64,000 nt of DNA. Source: Aeromonas piscicola (GTDB lineage: Bacteria; Pseudomonadota; Gammaproteobacteria; Enterobacterales; Aeromonadaceae). The position numbers and the translations under genes were made by a program. This document shows, piece after piece, positions 38,178-46,880 of the stretch (the stretch's first letter is position 1; every line of letters begins with the position of its first letter). The stretch lies in contig NZ_CDBL01000071.1 in assembly GCF_000820005.1 (NCBI RefSeq), forward strand, positions 1-64,000. The letters run 5' to 3'. The notes below the pieces were generated by a model. The model made no database searches and had not been told where the DNA came from. It was given only the letters and a program-made list of their open reading frames with translations.

Positions 38178-38732
38178 ATGGGGCTACTCATGAAGGCGGC
38201 AATTGTAGGGAACATAGGCACAGACCATGATGGGTTCAAACCAACAAAGGTGACTGCTGGCTCACCTGATGTGCAGATTGATGGGATGCCCGTTGCTCGT
38301 GTTGGTGATCCATTAGAGCCACATGATAAACCTAACAATCCACCACATCCCCGTAGTATTACATCTGGAATATCGAATATATTGATTAACGGAAAGCCCA
38401 TTGCAATGACTGGTGCCACTATTGATTGTGGCGGAGTGATCATAGGTAATAGCTCCGTGATTGTGGGGAACGTGTCTGTCTCAGGCGGCAATCAAGGTCT
38501 AACCAAGTTTATACCTCCGCTATCTTTTGATGAGCAGATTCAGCTGATGGCTGCAGGTAAACCAGTCTCGGATTATCCATATTATGCAATAAATGATTCT
38601 GGCGATGTTTTTTCTGGTCGAACAGATGCTTCTGGTCAAACGAAAAGAATTAAAACACAAAAAGAAGGTGAGTTCGCCATCTATTGGGGGGATGAAGCAT
38701 TAGCATTAATGGAGGGGGTGATAAGTGCCTAA
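38178..38732 (+). CDS. PAAR-domain protein, type VI secretion spike tip
   Basis: A 184-residue protein. Residues about 1-105 form a PAAR domain that sharpens the VgrG spike and carries effectors, with repeats such as GSPDVQIDGMPVARVGDP, PHPRSITSGISNILINGKP and GGVIIGNSSVIVGNV. The last 80 residues are an extension that may dock the downstream effector. An alternative ATG at 38190 (MKAAIVGNIGT) has GGGG upstream. Its 3' end overlaps the amidase gene by eight bases. The DNA is AT-rich and no VgrG gene is in the window, so the cargo must use a secretion apparatus encoded elsewhere. Confidence 0.85.
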   Translation: MGLLMKAAIVGNIGTDHDGFKPTKVTAGSPDVQIDGMPVARVGDPLEPHDKPNNPPHPRSITSGISNILINGKPIAMTGATIDCGGVIIGNSSVIVGNVSVSGGNQGLTKFIPPLSFDEQIQLMAAGKPVSDYPYYAINDSGDVFSGRTDASGQTKRIKTQKEGEFAIYWGDEALALMEGVISA

Positions 38733-39324
38733 TAACGCATTTAAATTAAAAACAAATGACAAAATTGGTTCAATAAAAACAATTGAGCACAATGCTATCA
38801 CCTTTGACAAGATATGGGATGCGTATCCCGGACGAATAACACACAAAGATCCTAAAACAGGTAATGATATTTTTAGTGATCACTGTGCTATCAATGTTAG
38901 CCAGGCATTATATTCTAATGGCGTGCTAATGAAGTCGTTCACAGGTACCCGTTGCTGGCAGTGCCCCACTCCAAGCCCTGAAGGGAAAGGGATTCATGCA
39001 ATCAGGGCTCAAGAACTTGCTGATTATCTTCAAAAGAGGCCATTTGCTGGCTGCCCAGTTGCTACAGCAATGTCTGGAGCTGAGTTTGAAGATAAAATAT
39101 CAGGTAAACAAGGTATAGTTTTCTTTCAGAACTATTGGCAGCGTCCAGGGGAGAGTGGGAGAACAGGAGATCATATAGACCTTTGGAAAAATAACAGATT
39201 AGCAAGCCTAGGTTTTATGGCTTCTCAAGTTAGATTGTTACTTCCTAGTGTTTCAGAGCAGTTATTGTCAATGTCTGATTTGAAGCGGTCATCGAAAGTT
39301 ATTTTTTGGGATATGTCAGAATGA
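38725..39324 (+). CDS. tae4: Tae4-family type VI amidase effector
   Basis: A 199-residue peptidoglycan amidase expected to cut the D-Glu to mDAP bond of stem peptides in rival cells. Catalytic residues are visible: Cys54 in DHCAINVSQAL, His150 and Asp152 in RTGDHIDLW. The family features WDAYPGR near the N-terminus and HAIRAQELADYL are also present. It starts at GTG with GGAGGGGG six bases upstream, inside the end of the PAAR gene. It has no signal peptide, as expected for injected toxins. The next gene overlaps its stop by four bases and is the immunity candidate. Confidence 0.85.
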   Translation: MPNNAFKLKTNDKIGSIKTIEHNAITFDKIWDAYPGRITHKDPKTGNDIFSDHCAINVSQALYSNGVLMKSFTGTRCWQCPTPSPEGKGIHAIRAQELADYLQKRPFAGCPVATAMSGAEFEDKISGKQGIVFFQNYWQRPGESGRTGDHIDLWKNNRLASLGFMASQVRLLLPSVSEQLLSMSDLKRSSKVIFWDMSE

Positions 39325-39569
39325 TGCGCATTATGGTAGTGATATTTACATTCTTGTTTTTATTGATGTTATCACTTGTGACAATCACCAAGCCGCTTTT
39401 CTCCATGTATGAAGAATATATATTGAAGGGCAGTTATATCGGTGAAACATATGCAGCACTTTATTTTGATTTCATCCTTTATTTCGTGTCTCCGCTGTGT
39501 CTTATTTTTTCGGTGTTGATTGTCAGTTATATCTATAGGCGAAAAAATATTAAGAGCACCGCTAAATAA
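39321..39569 (+). CDS. Small two-helix membrane protein, candidate immunity
   Basis: An 82-residue protein starting MMRIMVVIFTFLFLLMLSLV, with a second hydrophobic helix LYFVSPLCLIFSVLIVSYIY and a basic C-terminus. The loop between helices (about 40 residues) would lie in the periplasm if both ends are inside, the place where Tae4 would act. Its ATG overlaps the tae4 stop (ATGA), the position where immunity genes are found. Known Tai4 immunity proteins are soluble and periplasmic, so this would be a different kind. Function is inferred from position only. Confidence 0.55.
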   Translation: MMRIMVVIFTFLFLLMLSLVTITKPLFSMYEEYILKGSYIGETYAALYFDFILYFVSPLCLIFSVLIVSYIYRRKNIKSTAK

Positions 39570-39581
39570 TATAACCTGCTG

Positions 39582-39607
39582 AAAAAAACCGCCTTTCGGC
39601 GGTTTTT
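39582..39607. terminator. Terminator of the PAAR-tae4 operon
   Basis: AAAAACCGCC and GGCGGTTTTT around TTTC, T-rich on both strands, so it can also serve the minus-strand H-NS fragment. Confidence 0.85.
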
Positions 39608-39608
39608 G

Positions 39609-39734
39609 CTAGATTGCGAACTGCTCCAAACTTTTACCTTGTTCTATCTGCCTGGCTATTGCCTTCGGCATTCTACCCTGACCAGTCCAGGTTTTCTCTT
39701 GGCCATCTTCTTGATATTTGTATTTAGCTGGCCT
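39609..39734 (-). pseudogene. hns: C-terminal fragment of an H-NS-like protein
   Basis: The minus strand encodes [20 protein letters not shown] followed by [21 protein letters not shown] and a stop. This is the H-NS DNA-binding domain with its core TWTGQGRMP motif. The oligomerisation domain is absent: upstream the frame runs at once into the 3' end of trmO. No start codon or ribosome site is present, so it is a remnant about 41 codons long, left beside the transferred segment. Confidence 0.8.
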
Positions 39735-39757
39735 TATTGCTCTCAATAGCTTGGTGA

Positions 39758-40462
39758 TCAGGCGGGTTCTATGGCCAGCACCAGGCAGTCGGGTTCGTTG
39801 ATGCGAAAGCGCACATTGAGATCGAACAAGCGTACCCCGTACTCCTTATCGTCCGGCTTGCCCTTCTTGTAGGCGGGACGGGGATCCTGGGCCAGCACTT
39901 CGCTCACCAGCAGGCGCAGCTCGGGATGGGCTTTGAGCCAGGGTTGCAGCTGTTGCTCGGCCTGTGCACTGAAATTCACCATCAGCGGCGGGGTGGGGGC
40001 GTCGGGGGCAAAGCCGCCACGGGCGTCCGGCAGGCTGTCGGCATAGGGGATATAGGGCTTGATATCGACGATGGGGGTGCCATCGAGCAGATCGACCGCG
40101 CCGAGTTCCAGCCACAGCTTGCCCCGCTCCCGGCCCACCCCGTGCAGCTCGACCACCGAGAGGCCAAGCGGATTGGGGCGGAAGGTGGAGCGGGTGGCAA
40201 AGACCCCGACCCGTTCGTTACCGCCCAAGCGTGGCGGGCGCACCGTCGGGTGCCAGCCCTGATCCATGGTCTGGTGAAACACGAAGCTGAGCCAGAGATG
40301 GGAGAACTGCTCAATGCCGCGCAGCACATCCGGTTGATCGTAAGGGGGCAGCAGCTCGAGGCGGGCACGGGCTGACTTGACCAGACCGGGCTGGCGGGGG
40401 ATGGCGAACTTCTCCTTGTAGGGAGAGCGGATGATCCCGAGGGTGTCGATTTCGAACTTCAT
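39758..40462 (-). CDS. trmO: tRNA (adenine(37)-N6)-methyltransferase TrmO
   Basis: A 234-residue enzyme of the UPF0066/TsaA family that methylates t6A37 to m6t6A in threonine tRNAs. Signatures are [54 protein letters not shown] and [16 protein letters not shown]. The length equals E. coli TrmO (235). The start at 40462 opens with the family N-terminus. In E. coli it lies next to rcsF, which here is separated from it by the epimerase and DUF488 genes. Confidence 0.93.
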   Translation of the reverse strand: MKFEIDTLGIIRSPYKEKFAIPRQPGLVKSARARLELLPPYDQPDVLRGIEQFSHLWLSFVFHQTMDQGWHPTVRPPRLGGNERVGVFATRSTFRPNPLGLSVVELHGVGRERGKLWLELGAVDLLDGTPIVDIKPYIPYADSLPDARGGFAPDAPTPPLMVNFSAQAEQQLQPWLKAHPELRLLVSEVLAQDPRPAYKKGKPDDKEYGVRLFDLNVRFRINEPDCLVLAIEPA

Positions 40463-40535
40463 GGCGGATCCTGACTGAAAACCCCGGCAATTTAGCACAG
40501 GCGGCGCCAAAACGCAGGCCTGGCCTCCCTTGCCT

Positions 40536-40551
40536 GGCCGGGATCCCGGCC
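40536..40551. terminator. Perfect palindrome with T-rich tail, no obvious gene
   Basis: GGCCGGGATCCCGGCC followed by TCTTTTCTT on the plus strand. It looks like a terminator but no plus-strand gene ends here; it may limit read-through into the epimerase. Confidence 0.35.
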
Positions 40552-40722
40552 TCTTTTCTTCATACCCTTTTCCTTCTGTCCTGCCGTGATCACTGTCTCA
40601 TCCCCGTGCCATGGAGGCTGTACCCCGCCGCCAACTTGGGTAGGGTGGGGGCACTATGAATACCTGCATGCAAGGCGCGTCATACCCGAGATAGCCAATC
40701 GTGCCGGACAGGAGGGACATGG

Positions 40723-41715
40723 ATGAAACTGCTGATCATCGGCGGCACCGGTTTTCTGGGCCGCCACCTCACCTCGCTGGCGCTGGATTGGGGCCACGAG
40801 GTGACTCTGTTCAATCGGGGTCATCGCCAGCACCCGGACTGGCGCGATCTGGTTCAGCTCACCGGTGACAGGGACAAGGATCTGAACGTCCTGCACGGGG
40901 AAGGGCCCGGCTGGGATCTGGTTATCGACACCTGCTGCTACCGGCCCGAGCAGGCGGCCAGCCTCTCGGCAGCCCTGCTCGGGCGATGCGAGCGGCTGAT
41001 CTTCATCTCCACCATCAGTGTCTATCGCGACTTCGCCCAGCGGGGGATGGATGAGTCGGCGCCGCTGCACGAGACAGGGGCCGAGGAGACGCCCACCGAC
41101 TATGGCCCCCTGAAGGTGTTGTGCGAGGCCGAATATCGGGCCCGTTGGGGCGAGCGGCTCTGCATTCTGCGCCCCGGCGTGCTGTGCGGCCCCTTTGATC
41201 CGACCGGCCGTCTGGCTTGGTGGGTGAAGCGGATACAGCAAGGGGGGCCCTGGCTGCTGCCGGGGGAAGGGCAGGATCGATTGCAATACCTGGACGTGCG
41301 CGACTGCGCCGAGTTCGTGCTGCGCGCTGCCGAGCAGCAGCTGGGGGGCATCTTCAACCTGCTCAAGCCCGGCATAGCGTTGGCGGACTGGGTGGATCGC
41401 CTCGCGGCCCGACTCGTGCCCGTCACGGCACCGCAACCTGAGTGGGTGCCCTGGCCCGCGCTGCTGGCGGCCGGCGTCGAGCCCTGGCAGAGCTACCCGA
41501 CCCTGTTGCCCAACGAGTTACCTGAGTATGCCGGCTATGGCCGCATCAGCGCCGAGGCGGCCATAGTGCAGGGGCTCAACTTTCGGCCGCTGGAGGAGAC
41601 GGTGGCCGATCTGGCCCAGTGGCTGGCGGAGAACGGTCAGGCCGTGGTGGCCGGGATGACGGCCGAGCAGGAGCGGGCGTTGCAACAAGGGCTGCGGATG
41701 GGCAGCCTGCAATAG
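40723..41715 (+). CDS. NAD(P)-dependent epimerase/dehydratase-like protein (extended SDR)
   Basis: A 330-residue Rossmann protein. The nucleotide loop is GGTGFLGRHL at 8-17; later motifs are DLVIDTCCYRPEQA, STISVYRDF, and a YGPLK in place of the classic YxxxK (Tyr then Lys three residues on: YGPLK). It resembles sugar-nucleotide epimerase paralogues whose substrate is unknown. GGAGGG precedes the start. Single gene with a terminator; it stands between trmO and DUF488-rcsF. Confidence 0.75.
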   Translation: MKLLIIGGTGFLGRHLTSLALDWGHEVTLFNRGHRQHPDWRDLVQLTGDRDKDLNVLHGEGPGWDLVIDTCCYRPEQAASLSAALLGRCERLIFISTISVYRDFAQRGMDESAPLHETGAEETPTDYGPLKVLCEAEYRARWGERLCILRPGVLCGPFDPTGRLAWWVKRIQQGGPWLLPGEGQDRLQYLDVRDCAEFVLRAAEQQLGGIFNLLKPGIALADWVDRLAARLVPVTAPQPEWVPWPALLAAGVEPWQSYPTLLPNELPEYAGYGRISAEAAIVQGLNFRPLEETVADLAQWLAENGQAVVAGMTAEQERALQQGLRMGSLQ

Positions 41716-41756
41716 GGCCGGAGGGGTACTCATCCTGCCTTGATGGCCAGCACATG

Positions 41757-41790
41757 AAAGAGGGCGCCCTGTGGGACGCCCTCTTTCTTA
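41757..41790. terminator. Terminator between convergent epimerase and DUF488 genes
   Basis: AAAGAGGGCG and CGCCCTCTTT arms with a ten-base loop, T-rich on both strands. Confidence 0.8.
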
Positions 41791-41804
41791 TTCGGCGGTG
41801 CGGG

Positions 41805-42191
41805 TTAGCGCAGCCTGGTGCCGCACTGGATCAGCAGCTCTTTCAGCAGGGTGCGATGACAGCGCTCGGCCTGCTCACAGTAGCAACCCACCGACAGGTT
41901 GGTGGTGTGGGAGAGGGCAGCCAGCAGCGCCAGATCGTGGCGGGCGCAGGGGCTGGCCATTTCGGCTTTGTACTGCTTGCAGAAGGCCGCCCATTGGGCC
42001 GGGGTCTCGGCAGCCTGGCCCAGCTTCATGGTCTCGCTGCTGGGGGCCAGGTTGGGGAACCAGACGTCGTACCAATCCTGGCTGGCAAATTCGCTCTTGG
42101 GCACGCCACGGGGCGGGCGCCGCACTGTGCCTATGCGCAGCCCTTCATCGGGGAGGCGGGGACTGCCGAGCCGGACTATGGCCAGTGCCAT
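41805..42191 (-). CDS. DUF488-family protein
   Basis: A 128-residue protein of the DUF488 type, typified by E. coli YeaO. Visible features are IGTVRRPPRGVPKSEFAS, WYDVWFPNLAPS, and a C-terminal half with LALLAALSHTTNLSVGCYC followed by HRTLLKELL. The Cys pair in VGCYCEQAERCH is common in this family. Function is unknown. It starts eight bases after the rcsF stop, so the two are probably co-transcribed. Confidence 0.8.
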   Translation of the reverse strand: MALAIVRLGSPRLPDEGLRIGTVRRPPRGVPKSEFASQDWYDVWFPNLAPSSETMKLGQAAETPAQWAAFCKQYKAEMASPCARHDLALLAALSHTTNLSVGCYCEQAERCHRTLLKELLIQCGTRLR

Positions 42192-42198
42192 GGGGACT

Positions 42199-42570
42199 TT
42201 ACTTCTCTTGCGCCACTTTCAGCGCCTGCCCGTAGCAGATCACCTGTTTCAGGCAGCCCGGGGTGTCGCTGAACTCGGCGCACTTGTCGAAGGTGACGCC
42301 GTTGCCACCCATGTCGGCCACGCGGCGGCGGGCCAGGGTGCGGGCTTCACCTGCGTTGGGGATGGGCTGCTTGGCATCGCTCTGGCAGGATTCCCCCTCG
42401 ACTGTGCCGAGGTAGAGGTAGTTGAGGTCAGCCAGCTGACCCTGCTCATAGATCTGGACGCCGCCCGGCTTGAAGTATTCGTCGAAATTTTCCTTGTCCA
42501 GGTTGCTGTTGAAAGAGAAGTCGGCGCAACCGGAGGCGATCAGGGGCATCATCAGGATAAGGCGTTTCAT
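42199..42570 (-). CDS. rcsF: Outer-membrane stress-sensing lipoprotein RcsF
   Basis: A 123-residue lipoprotein that signals envelope damage to the Rcs phosphorelay through IgaA. The signal ends at Cys15 (SGC; the -3 residue is Ala rather than Leu, slightly atypical). The RcsF core GTVEGESCQSD, ARRRVADMGGNGVTFDKC and TPGCLKQVICYGQAL holds the four cysteines that form two disulfides in the E. coli protein. The linker before the core is shorter than in E. coli. Confidence 0.88.
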   Translation of the reverse strand: MKRLILMMPLIASGCADFSFNSNLDKENFDEYFKPGGVQIYEQGQLADLNYLYLGTVEGESCQSDAKQPIPNAGEARTLARRRVADMGGNGVTFDKCAEFSDTPGCLKQVICYGQALKVAQEK

Positions 42571-42666
42571 GTCGGTATCTTGTTGAACTGTGAGGGAGCC
42601 ATTATAGGGGCCAGTCGCTGCCTGCGACCAGCCCCATTTTTAACCATGGAGACGGGGTGTGACGGG

Positions 42667-42731
42667 GATCAGGCCGGTGCCAGCCGTTGATGCAGGCTGC
42701 GATAGTAATCATCGGCCGGCAACTCATGATG
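42667..42731. repeat. Duplicate of the cydC 3' end
   Basis: 65 bases that match 42769-42833 at 63 positions, offset 102. On the minus strand it repeats the last codons of cydC, ADDYYRSLHQRLAPA and the stop. Confidence 0.92.
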
Positions 42732-42735
42732 TGAG

Positions 42736-42753
42736 AAGGGCGCAGGTGCGCCC
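42736..42753 (-). terminator. Terminator-like hairpin downstream of cydC
   Basis: GGGCGCA and TGCGCCC around two bases; the minus-strand tail is TTCTC. It lies between the two copies of the duplicated cydC end. Confidence 0.55.
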
Positions 42754-42768
42754 CTCTGCCGTGCTTGC

Positions 42769-42833
42769 GATCAGGCCGGTGCCAGCCGTTGATGCAGGCT
42801 GCGATAGTAATCATCGGCCAGCAACTCGTGATG
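42769..42833. repeat. cydC 3' end, in-gene copy of the duplication
   Basis: The functional copy, ending cydC. It differs from the downstream copy at two positions within the repeat. Confidence 0.92.
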
Positions 42834-44516
42834 GGGAGCGCAGAGGCGGATCTGCCCCTCTTCCATCAGGGCTATCCTGTCCATCTGCTCCAGCCCCAGC
42901 AGGCGGTGGGAGATGAGCAGCAAGGAGCGATCCGCCCCCAGTCTGAACAACAGGTCCATGATCTCCCGTTCGGTCTGGCTGTCGAGCCCCTCGGTCGGCT
43001 CATCCAGCAGCCAGAGCGGGGCATCGTGCAGCAGGGCGCGGGCGATGCCGATGCGGCGTCGCTCACCACCGGAGAGCGGGCGACCGCCGTCTCCCAGCCA
43101 GGCGTTCAGTCCGCTGTCGCTGTGGCCGTTGTCATCTTCCAGCAGATTGGCCAGACCGACCTGGGTCAGCACCTCGGTCAACTGCTCGTCAGACGCCGTC
43201 GGGGCCGCCAGCTTGAGGTTGCCTCGCAGGGTATCGGCAAACAGGTGAACCCGCTGACTCACCACCGAGATGGAGGCGCGCAGCGCCCCTTCGCTGTAGT
43301 CGGTGAGCGGCTTGCCATCGAGCAGGATCTTGCCTGCTTGCGGACTCCACTCCCGGGTCAACAGCCCCATCAGGGTGGACTTGCCACAACCTGTCTGGCC
43401 CAGCAGCGCCAGCTTCTCGCCCGCCTGCAGCTGCAGGGTGCAGCCGCGCAGCACAGGCTGCGGGTTGCCGGGATAGCCGAAATAGAGGTCGCTTATCTGC
43501 AAGGTGCCGACGCGGGCGTGCTGTTGCTCGGCTCCCCACTCGGGGGCCTTGGCCTCCTGCAGTATCTCGTTGAGACGGCGGGCCGAGGTGAGGCTGGTGG
43601 AGAGGTGCTGGAAGGCACCCGCCAGCGGCAGCAAGGCCTCGAAGCTTGCCAGGGTGGCGAACACCATCAGCGCCGTGATGGGATCCGGTACGGCGCCTGC
43701 GACCCCGTGACCGGCCAGCCAGAGCATCAGAGTCAGGGTCCAGCCGCTGAGCAGTTGTACCGAGAAGTTGGCCAGACCGCTCACACGGGCCATGCGGGCC
43801 TGGGCGGTGAGCAGCGCCTGTTCGGCCTGTTTCAGCTCGGTCAGTGCCTTGGGGGCGGCGGCAAACATCTGCAGCTCGGCCTGACCGTCCAGATAGTCCA
43901 CCATGCGGGTACGCATGGCCGATTTCTCGGCGATAAGCCGACGGCCGGGCTGGCGACCGAGGAAGTAGAACACCAGCGGCAGGGCTATCATGCCAAGCAG
44001 CAGTATGGCGCCCAGAATCAGTGCGAGTCGACCGTCGAAGAAGGAGAGGAAGAACACCAGGCCGGCGCAGCTGAGCAGGGCCGCGCCTATGGGGGTGACC
44101 AGGCGCAGATAGACATGATCCATGGCGTCTATGTCAGCTACCAGCCGGTTGAGCAGATCCGCCTGGCGAAAGCCTGCCAGGGTGCCGGTGGAGAGCGGCG
44201 AGAGCTTTTGCCAGAACCAGACCCGCAACCGGGTCAGCACCCGGAAGGTGGCGTCGTGGCTCACCACCCGCTCGCCCCAGCGACCCGCTGTGCGGATGAT
44301 GGAGAAGAAACGCACTCCACCAGCCGGGGTCATGTAGTTGAAGGTATCGCGGCTGGCGACGGCCAGCCCCGCCACGGCGGCGGCAGAGAGGAACCAGCCG
44401 GAGAGCGACAGCAGTCCCATGCCGGCCACCAGGGTCACCAGGGCCAGCAGCAGGCCCAGCGAGAGGCTCAGCCAGTGCTGACGATAGAGGCGCAGAAACG
44501 GCAATAGATCAGTCAT
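42771..44516 (-). CDS. cydC: Glutathione/cysteine ABC exporter subunit CydC
   Basis: A 581-residue half-transporter with membrane and ATPase domains. With CydD it exports reduced thiols to the periplasm, which is needed to assemble cytochrome bd. Six membrane helices fill about 1-310. Walker A is LLGQTGCGKSTLMGLL, the signature PLSGGERRRIG, and Walker B PLWLLDEPTEGLD. It starts inside the cydD stop (ATGACTGA overlap), so the two are coupled. The gene's last 21 codons are duplicated just downstream. Confidence 0.93.
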   Translation of the reverse strand: MTDLLPFLRLYRQHWLSLSLGLLLALVTLVAGMGLLSLSGWFLSAAAVAGLAVASRDTFNYMTPAGGVRFFSIIRTAGRWGERVVSHDATFRVLTRLRVWFWQKLSPLSTGTLAGFRQADLLNRLVADIDAMDHVYLRLVTPIGAALLSCAGLVFFLSFFDGRLALILGAILLLGMIALPLVFYFLGRQPGRRLIAEKSAMRTRMVDYLDGQAELQMFAAAPKALTELKQAEQALLTAQARMARVSGLANFSVQLLSGWTLTLMLWLAGHGVAGAVPDPITALMVFATLASFEALLPLAGAFQHLSTSLTSARRLNEILQEAKAPEWGAEQQHARVGTLQISDLYFGYPGNPQPVLRGCTLQLQAGEKLALLGQTGCGKSTLMGLLTREWSPQAGKILLDGKPLTDYSEGALRASISVVSQRVHLFADTLRGNLKLAAPTASDEQLTEVLTQVGLANLLEDDNGHSDSGLNAWLGDGGRPLSGGERRRIGIARALLHDAPLWLLDEPTEGLDSQTEREIMDLLFRLGADRSLLLISHRLLGLEQMDRIALMEEGQIRLCAPHHELLADDYYRSLHQRLAPA

Positions 44517-46278
44517 CGAGAGAATCCCCCGGGTGTTGGGACAAGAGGCGGGCGAACGGGCCCTGCGCTGTGCTCAGTTGCTGGAAGTTGCCCTGCTCCA
44601 CCAGCTGGCCGCGTGCCAGCACCAGTATCTTGTCCATCTTGGTCAGTTGATCGAGGCGGTGGGTGATCATCAGCAGGGTCTGGCCCGCCATCGCCTGCTC
44701 CAGCGTGGTCATGATGGCGCGCTCCGAGTGGCGATCCAGGCTGGCGGTGGGCTCATCCAGTACCATCAGCTGGGTGGACTTGAGCAGGGTGCGGGCCAGG
44801 GCGAGGCGCTGGGCCTGACCGACCGAGAGGCCGCCCGCCTGATCCCCGACCGGATAGTCGAGCCCCTTCTCCATGGCAAATTCCCAGGCCTGTGCCCGTT
44901 TCAGGGCGGCTTCCAGCTCGGCATCGCTGGCTGACGGCCTGGCCAGCAGCAGGTTGTCGCGCAAGGAGGCGTGAAACAGCTGCGGGTTCTGGGAGAGCCA
45001 GCCCAGCTGCAGCCGCCACTGGCTCATGTCGAGGCTGGCCAGCTCCTGGCCGTTGACCTTGAGTTCACCACGATAGGGGGCAAAGCCGAGCAGGGCGTTG
45101 ACCAGCGAGCTCTTGCCGGCGCCGCTGACACCGATGAGCGCCGTGCGTGAACCCGCCTCCAGGGTGAAGTCGAGGGGGCCGACCAGCACCTTGCCTTCGG
45201 CACTCAGCACTTCAAGGTCTTTGGCTTCGACCTTGATGGGGGTGTCGGCATGAAAAGGGGCGTTGCCAGAGGCGGGCTCGCTCACGTCGGCCTCGAGGAA
45301 TTCCAGCAACTGCTCGGCCGCGCCTATGGCCTGCGCCTTGGCGTGGTAGTGGGCGCCAAGCTCGCGCAGCGGGGCGTAGAACTCGGGGGCGAGGAAGAGC
45401 ACGAACAGGCCGGTAAACAGGGTGACCTTGGTGCCATAGTGGCCGAAGTTCAGGTGATCTATGTAGGAGAAACCGAAGTAGACAGCCACCAGCGCCACCG
45501 AGATGGCGGCGAAGAACTCCAGCACGGCCGTGCTCAGGAAAGCGAGGCGCAGCACCTCCATGGTACGCTCGCGAAAATCTTCCGAAGCGTCGCGAATGGC
45601 ATCCCCTTCCGCCTGGGTGCGCATGAAGAGTTGCAGGGTGCGAAGCCCCTTGAGCCTGTCGAGGAAGTGGCCGGAGAGGCGCGCCAGCGCCTGGAAGTTG
45701 CGGCGGTTGGCATCGGCGGCGCCCACCCCCACCAGGATCATGAACAGCGGGATGAGGGGGGCTGTGCCCAGCAGGATCAGACCCGCCGCCCAGTTGACCG
45801 GGAACACGGCCACCAGGATCACCACGGGAATAAAGACGGCAATGGCCATCTGCGGCAGGTAACGGGAGAAGAAATCCTGCATGTTTTCAATCTGTTCCAG
45901 CAGCAGGCTGGCCCAGCTGCCGGCTGGGCGTCGCTGGATATAGGCAGGGCCGAGCCGGCCGAGACGGGTGAGCACCAGCTCGCGAATGGCCTGGCGCACC
46001 GCGCTGCCCGCCTTGAAGCTGGTCACTTCACGGCCATAGGCCAGCGCCGCCTTGGTCAGCGTCACCAGCAGCAGGGTGATGAAGAGGGGAATGGATTGTT
46101 CCGGAGTGGCTCCCTCTATGATGAAGCCATGCAACAGGGTCGCCAGCAACCAGGCCTGTGCCACCATCAGTATGCCCTGACCCAGACCAAAGCCGATGGA
46201 GAGACCGATCCAGCGTCGGCCGTGGCTCGACTGGTTGCGCAACCAGCCATAGAGATGTTTCTGAGTTTTCTTGTCCAT
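44509..46278 (-). CDS. cydD: Glutathione/cysteine ABC exporter subunit CydD
   Basis: A 589-residue partner of CydC with the same layout: membrane domain at about 1-330, Walker A LIGVSGAGKSSLVNALL, signature GLSVGQAQRLALA, Walker B LMVLDEPTASLD. The start at 46278 (MDKKTQKHLYGWLRNQ) has AGGA eight bases upstream; frames upstream of it are not conserved sequence. Length matches E. coli CydD (588). The operon order cydD-cydC is the E. coli one, but trxB upstream is not. Confidence 0.93.
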   Translation of the reverse strand: MDKKTQKHLYGWLRNQSSHGRRWIGLSIGFGLGQGILMVAQAWLLATLLHGFIIEGATPEQSIPLFITLLLVTLTKAALAYGREVTSFKAGSAVRQAIRELVLTRLGRLGPAYIQRRPAGSWASLLLEQIENMQDFFSRYLPQMAIAVFIPVVILVAVFPVNWAAGLILLGTAPLIPLFMILVGVGAADANRRNFQALARLSGHFLDRLKGLRTLQLFMRTQAEGDAIRDASEDFRERTMEVLRLAFLSTAVLEFFAAISVALVAVYFGFSYIDHLNFGHYGTKVTLFTGLFVLFLAPEFYAPLRELGAHYHAKAQAIGAAEQLLEFLEADVSEPASGNAPFHADTPIKVEAKDLEVLSAEGKVLVGPLDFTLEAGSRTALIGVSGAGKSSLVNALLGFAPYRGELKVNGQELASLDMSQWRLQLGWLSQNPQLFHASLRDNLLLARPSASDAELEAALKRAQAWEFAMEKGLDYPVGDQAGGLSVGQAQRLALARTLLKSTQLMVLDEPTASLDRHSERAIMTTLEQAMAGQTLLMITHRLDQLTKMDKILVLARGQLVEQGNFQQLSTAQGPFARLLSQHPGDSLDD

Positions 46279-46479
46279 TACCACCATCCTCGCGTCGAGT
46301 GGCGCAAGACTATCCTCGGCCCCCGGCATTGGCAACCTTGTAAATTCCCGGTGTTGAAAATGTTTGATGGAAAAAACAGCTTGCTGCTCATTAGTTGGTC
46401 GAACAGCTTGATTTATGGTAAAAAACAGCACTGCGGTGATTGCGCTCGGCGGCAAAATGCATATAGTAGAGGCCCTGAC

Positions 46480-46553
46480 GCGGGTGTAGTTCAATGGTAG
46501 AACGGTAGCTTCCCAAGCTGCATACGTGGGTTCGATTCCCATCACCCGCTCCA
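46480..46553 (+). tRNA. tRNA-Gly (anticodon CCC)
   Basis: A full cloverleaf is seen: acceptor GCGGGTG with CACCCGC, anticodon stem GTAGC/GCTGC with loop TTCCCAA, and T-loop TTCGATT. The CCA end is encoded. Confidence 0.95.
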
Positions 46554-46658
46554 CATTCTGATCCCCGGTAACCAAGCCGTCTTGCTATTGCCTCTGCCTG
46601 GTGCATTGCTTCTAGACGTTCGTTTGATGCCTGGTATCTGCTGCGATTTTGATGCCTA

Positions 46659-46733
<75 letters not shown>

Positions 46734-46743
46734 GCTTTCATGC

Positions 46744-46773
46744 AAAAAGCCCACTCCTGCGAGTGGGCTTTTT
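46744..46773 (+). terminator. Terminator of the tRNA-Gly pair
   Basis: AAAAAGCCCACTC and GAGTGGGCTTTTT around CTGC. Confidence 0.9.
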
Positions 46774-46821
46774 GTTTTCTGGCTCATCGGGTGTTGTCAG
46801 CTGTGCTTGCCCCGATCGCCG

Positions 46822-46849
46822 TAAACGAAAGAGGCGCCAACGGCGCCTC
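46822..46849 (-). terminator. Terminator of arcA
   Basis: GAGGCGCC and GGCGCCTC around AAC, with TTTCGTTT on the minus-strand tail. Confidence 0.8.
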
Positions 46850-46880
46850 ACTTACCACACAGAGATCCGACGAGCAGGAA

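Noticed and set aside
42765..44507. Long open frame opposite cydC (580 codons)
   Set aside because: Antisense to an ABC transporter gene with intact Walker motifs.
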